From Phycisphaerae bacterium (GTDB taxonomy: Bacteria > Planctomycetota > Phycisphaerae > Sedimentisphaerales > Anaerobacaceae): DNA of 7,637 nucleotides. The translations under genes and the position numbers were made by a program. This document shows, in pieces, positions 5,705 to 7,637 of the stretch; position 1 is the stretch's first letter, and every line of letters begins with the position of its first letter. Under the pieces are notes generated by a model. That model was given only the letters and a program-made list of their open reading frames with translations, was not told where the DNA came from and searched no databases. The stretch spans positions 1 to 7,637 of the forward strand of contig JAUVYZ010000092.1 of assembly GCA_030602845.1 (NCBI GenBank), given 5' to 3'.

Positions 5705-5788
5705 ACAACCATTTCTCAACTGACACTAAAAGCACTTGAATACTAAAATGTGTGAATCTAACACTTTTAACGAGAACCGTCGAGCGCT

Positions 5789-5803
5789 GCAAAATGGGAA
5801 CCC
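5789..5803. repeat. 15-nt motif copy before guaA
   Basis: GCAAAATGGGAACCC is the best-formed copy of the motif that occurs four times before dnaA. It lies in the hisF-guaA gap, about 98 nt upstream of the guaA start. Its TGGG/CCCA core is self-complementary around AA. On the minus strand a TTGACT (5818-5813) lies just upstream, but no good -10 box is placed to use it. Confidence 0.6.
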
Positions 5804-5819
5804 AATATAAGTAGTCAAT

Positions 5820-6590
5820 TTAAAGATTCACTGGTATTCGGCGCTGGGCCAGGTACTCTTTCATTTGCCTTATAGTGTATTTGCCGAAGTGCGCTATTGA
5901 GGCCACAAGAACGGCGTCCGCACCTCCCTCAACAATGGCTTGGTATAGGTGTTCGAGTGTCCCGGCGCCGCCGGATGCGATTACAGGCAGATTCACCGCA
6001 TCGGCTATCGCTTTGGTCATTGGGATATCGTACCCGGCCTGTGTGCCATCAGCGTCCATACTTGTCGGCAGGATTGCGCCGGCACCTAAATCCTCAACCC
6101 TTTTCGCCCACTCGACAGCGTCGAGCCCTGCGCCCTCCGTACCGCCGCTGACCATAACTTCAAACCCCGAAGGCAATTTGGAATTATTACGGGTATCTAT
6201 CGCAATAGTGATTTTCTCGCTGCCGAATTTATCTGCCGCTTCTTTAACAAGATCCGGATTACGCACAGCGGCGGTATTGATAGATGCTTTTGATACGCCC
6301 ATATCCATCAACTCTTCAATTGCCTGGCAGTTTCTGATTCCTCCGCCGACGGTCAATGGCACTGTCGATGTCATCGCCTCGACGGTTCTTTTGACCGCAT
6401 CAAGGATGGTTTTTCTGTTTTCAACGGTCGCCGTGATATCCAGAAATACTAATTCGTCTGCTCCAGCGGCGCAGTAAGCGGCGGCATTTTCCGCTGGGTC
6501 GCCCACGTCTTTTAGCCGGACAAAGTTGATGCCTTTAACCAATCGGCCGTCTTTCACATCCAGACACGGGATGATTCTTCTGTAATCCAT
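5820..6590 (-). CDS. hisF: Imidazole glycerol phosphate synthase subunit HisF
   Basis: The synthase half of IGP synthase: a TIM barrel that joins ammonia to PRFAR, giving imidazole glycerol phosphate and AICAR in histidine synthesis. Ammonia normally comes from HisH, which is not in this window. From the ATG at 6590 it has 256 aa, the usual size. The catalytic acids are D11 (CLDVKDGRLVKG) and D132 (IAIDTRNN). Phosphate-binding loops are VGGGIR (81-86) and SGGAG near the C-terminal end, with TSMDADGTQAGYD between. AGGAGAG (6604-6598) precedes this ATG, so the longer reading to 6638 is rejected. It begins 44 nt after the zinc-ribbon gene and is probably co-transcribed with it. No other his gene is near, so the histidine genes are dispersed here. 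Confidence 0.96.
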   Translation of the reverse strand: MDYRRIIPCLDVKDGRLVKGINFVRLKDVGDPAENAAAYCAAGADELVFLDITATVENRKTILDAVKRTVEAMTSTVPLTVGGGIRNCQAIEELMDMGVSKASINTAAVRNPDLVKEAADKFGSEKITIAIDTRNNSKLPSGFEVMVSGGTEGAGLDAVEWAKRVEDLGAGAILPTSMDADGTQAGYDIPMTKAIADAVNLPVIASGGAGTLEHLYQAIVEGGADAVLVASIAHFGKYTIRQMKEYLAQRRIPVNL

Positions 6591-6597
6591 ATCGTTT

Positions 6598-6604
6598 CTC
6601 TCCT
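6598..6604 (-). promoter_or_regulatory. Ribosome binding site of hisF
   Basis: AGGAGAG on the minus strand, with its GGAG core nine nt before the ATG at 6590, favours this start over the upstream one that would overlap the previous gene. Confidence 0.75.
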
Positions 6605-6634
6605 GAATTAGCTGATACTGATTTGGAGCAACAG

Positions 6635-7177
6635 TCACTTTTCTTCAGAAGGTGCCATAAAAAGCATCTCTACATCCTTAATCACCTTCGCATAACACTT
6701 GTCAACGCTTTTCACCATTTCATGAGGAACAATCTTTATTTTGGATTTTAAGGATTTACACTCCTGGTTGAAATAGTCTTGTAAGATGGCAATTTTTTCC
6801 CGGGAAAGCTGTTTCCTCTCATCAATAGGTCGGCATCCTAAAGCTATACAAATCCGTGTGGCTTCCGGTTCAAGTTTTCGGCTTAAGATATCCACTTCAC
6901 ATGTTTCATCACATCTCGTACACATCATCAGCCCCACCAATTCATCAAACTTCACCAGGGTGCCGCATCTGGTGCACTTGAGGTCAAAGTGAAAAGCAGG
7001 GTCTCCTTCCATGAAATTCCAGAAATGCTCTTCCTCATGACATGGTTCCAGAGGCGGCTTATTATGAAAGGTAAAGCAGGTAGATACCTTTCCGCAATGA
7101 AAACATTTTTTCATCACAATCAAACCGCTGGCAATATTAGCCATTTCCCAGAAGTGTGAGCATTTTTCTTTTTGCAC
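6635..7177 (-). CDS. Cys-rich zinc-ribbon protein, function unknown
   Basis: 180 aa, probably cytosolic, with no signal peptide or membrane segment. Metal-binding pairs are C25/C28 (KCFHCG), C68/C71 (KCTRCG) and C86/C89 (CTRC), with further Cys or His at 6, 8, 34, 46, 47, 51 and 93. The N-terminal half holds a twice-repeated unit: HFW at 8-10 and 51-53, each followed after 14 residues by KCxxCG. The C-terminal half (about 95-180) is Lys/Glu-rich, probably helical and has only scattered Cys. The start is a GTG preceded by a weak GGGG. An in-frame stop (TAA) lies just upstream, and the first unit needs residues 6-10, so the later ATG at M12 is less likely. It sits 34 nt after gdhA and 44 nt before hisF. 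I do not recognise a family with known function; a zinc-dependent nucleic-acid or protein-binding role is only a guess. Confidence 0.75.
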   Translation of the reverse strand: MQKEKCSHFWEMANIASGLIVMKKCFHCGKVSTCFTFHNKPPLEPCHEEEHFWNFMEGDPAFHFDLKCTRCGTLVKFDELVGLMMCTRCDETCEVDILSRKLEPEATRICIALGCRPIDERKQLSREKIAILQDYFNQECKSLKSKIKIVPHEMVKSVDKCYAKVIKDVEMLFMAPSEEK

Positions 7178-7211
7178 ATCTGCCCCACTTTAATAATGGG
7201 CCGGGTCTTTT

Positions 7212-7637
7212 TTATACGAGTCCCTGGGCCAGCATCGCGTTTGCAACTTTGATAAAGCCGGCAATATTGGCCCCGGCGACGAAGTTGCCCGGGCAGCCGT
7301 ATTCTTCGGCGGCCTCGTAGCATTGCTTGTGGATGGCAATCATAATGTTGTGTAGCCGCTCGTCCACCTCTTCACGCGTCCAGGAAAGACGCAGCGAGTT
7401 TTGCGACATCTCCAGGCCGGATGTCGCAACACCACCAGCGTTAGCGGCCTTTGCCGGGCCATAGAGTATCTTATTAGTGATGAACTGTTCAATTGCCTCC
7501 GGTGTACTCGGCATATTGGCTCCCTCAGTGACAACATAGCAGCCGTTCTTGAGCAGTGTTTTCGCATCATCACCACTAATCTCGTTCTGCGTTGCACTCG
7601 GGAAGGCGCAGTCGCATTTAATGCCCCAGGGCCTTTT
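7212..7637 (-). CDS. gdhA: NADP-type glutamate dehydrogenase, C-terminal part
   Basis: This interconverts 2-oxoglutarate plus ammonium and glutamate, usually with NADPH in this hexameric family. Only the last 141 codons are in the window; the gene continues past the right edge and reads in frame through base 7637. Visible conserved stretches are CAFPSATQNE (usually PCATQNE), VVTEGANMPST, GPAKAANAGGVATSGLEMSQN, and the tail NFVAGANIAGFIKVANAMLAQGLV split as NFVAGANIAGF and KVANAMLAQGLV. The stop is TAA at 7214-7212. No terminator with a U-tract follows, so read-through into the zinc-ribbon gene is likely. Confidence 0.95.
   Translation of the reverse strand, partial: KRPWGIKCDCAFPSATQNEISGDDAKTLLKNGCYVVTEGANMPSTPEAIEQFITNKILYGPAKAANAGGVATSGLEMSQNSLRLSWTREEVDERLHNIMIAIHKQCYEAAEEYGCPGNFVAGANIAGFIKVANAMLAQGLV

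Noticed and set aside
5692..5819. Purine riboswitch in the guaA leader
   Set aside because: I could not find the conserved core of a guanine riboswitch; the gap shows only the 15-nt motif and a lone TTGACT.
5875..6477. A 200-codon plus-strand frame opposite hisF
   Set aside because: It is a shadow of hisF, Ser/Ala/Pro-rich and without a ribosome site or domain.
7170..7178. TTTTGCACA, a full match to the TTWTNCACA form of the DnaA box
   Set aside because: It is a single copy over the start codon of the zinc-ribbon gene, where GTG CAA AAA produces it by chance; no cluster surrounds it.

Overview
The window looks like chromosomal sequence from a PVC-group bacterium, most likely a planctomycete of the Phycisphaerae/Sedimentisphaerales type. 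This is inferred from the paired PEP-CTERM proteins, the stand-alone archaeal-like GMP synthase PPase subunit, the AAAGGAGG-type ribosome sites and the isolated dnaA. No rRNA, tRNA, CRISPR array, insertion sequence or phage gene was seen.

Layout: 1-344 is non-coding. Its first part is GC-rich and strongly hairpin-forming, and its second part carries four copies of a 15-nt motif. dnaA (345-1667, + strand) is the only plus-strand gene. It converges on two tandem minus-strand PEP-CTERM genes (1762-2385 and 2896-3528), each with its own sigma70-like promoter, leader of about 90 nt and rho-independent terminator. They are diverged copies of one duplicated segment of about 1 kb, which also seems to have copied the 3' end of the neighbouring uracil-DNA glycosylase gene.

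From the right edge leftwards on the minus strand run gdhA (C-terminal part only, cut by the window end), a Cys-rich zinc-ribbon protein of unknown function, hisF, a stand-alone divergent guaA PPase subunit and a type-4 uracil-DNA glycosylase. The gaps gdhA/zinc protein (34 nt) and zinc protein/hisF (44 nt) suggest one transcript. The 128-nt and 184-nt gaps before guaA and udg leave room for internal promoters.

How the genes fit together: GdhA assimilates free ammonium into glutamate. HisF and the GuaA PPase subunit are both ammonia-accepting halves of glutamine amidotransferases, and neither has its glutaminase partner (HisH, GuaA GATase) in this window. The Cys-rich protein between gdhA and hisF is the main unknown. 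The strongest unexplained DNA signals are the 15-nt motif GCAAAATGGGAACCC (four copies before dnaA, one before guaA), a hairpin module that flanks dnaA on both sides, and conserved structure upstream of the PEP-CTERM promoters.
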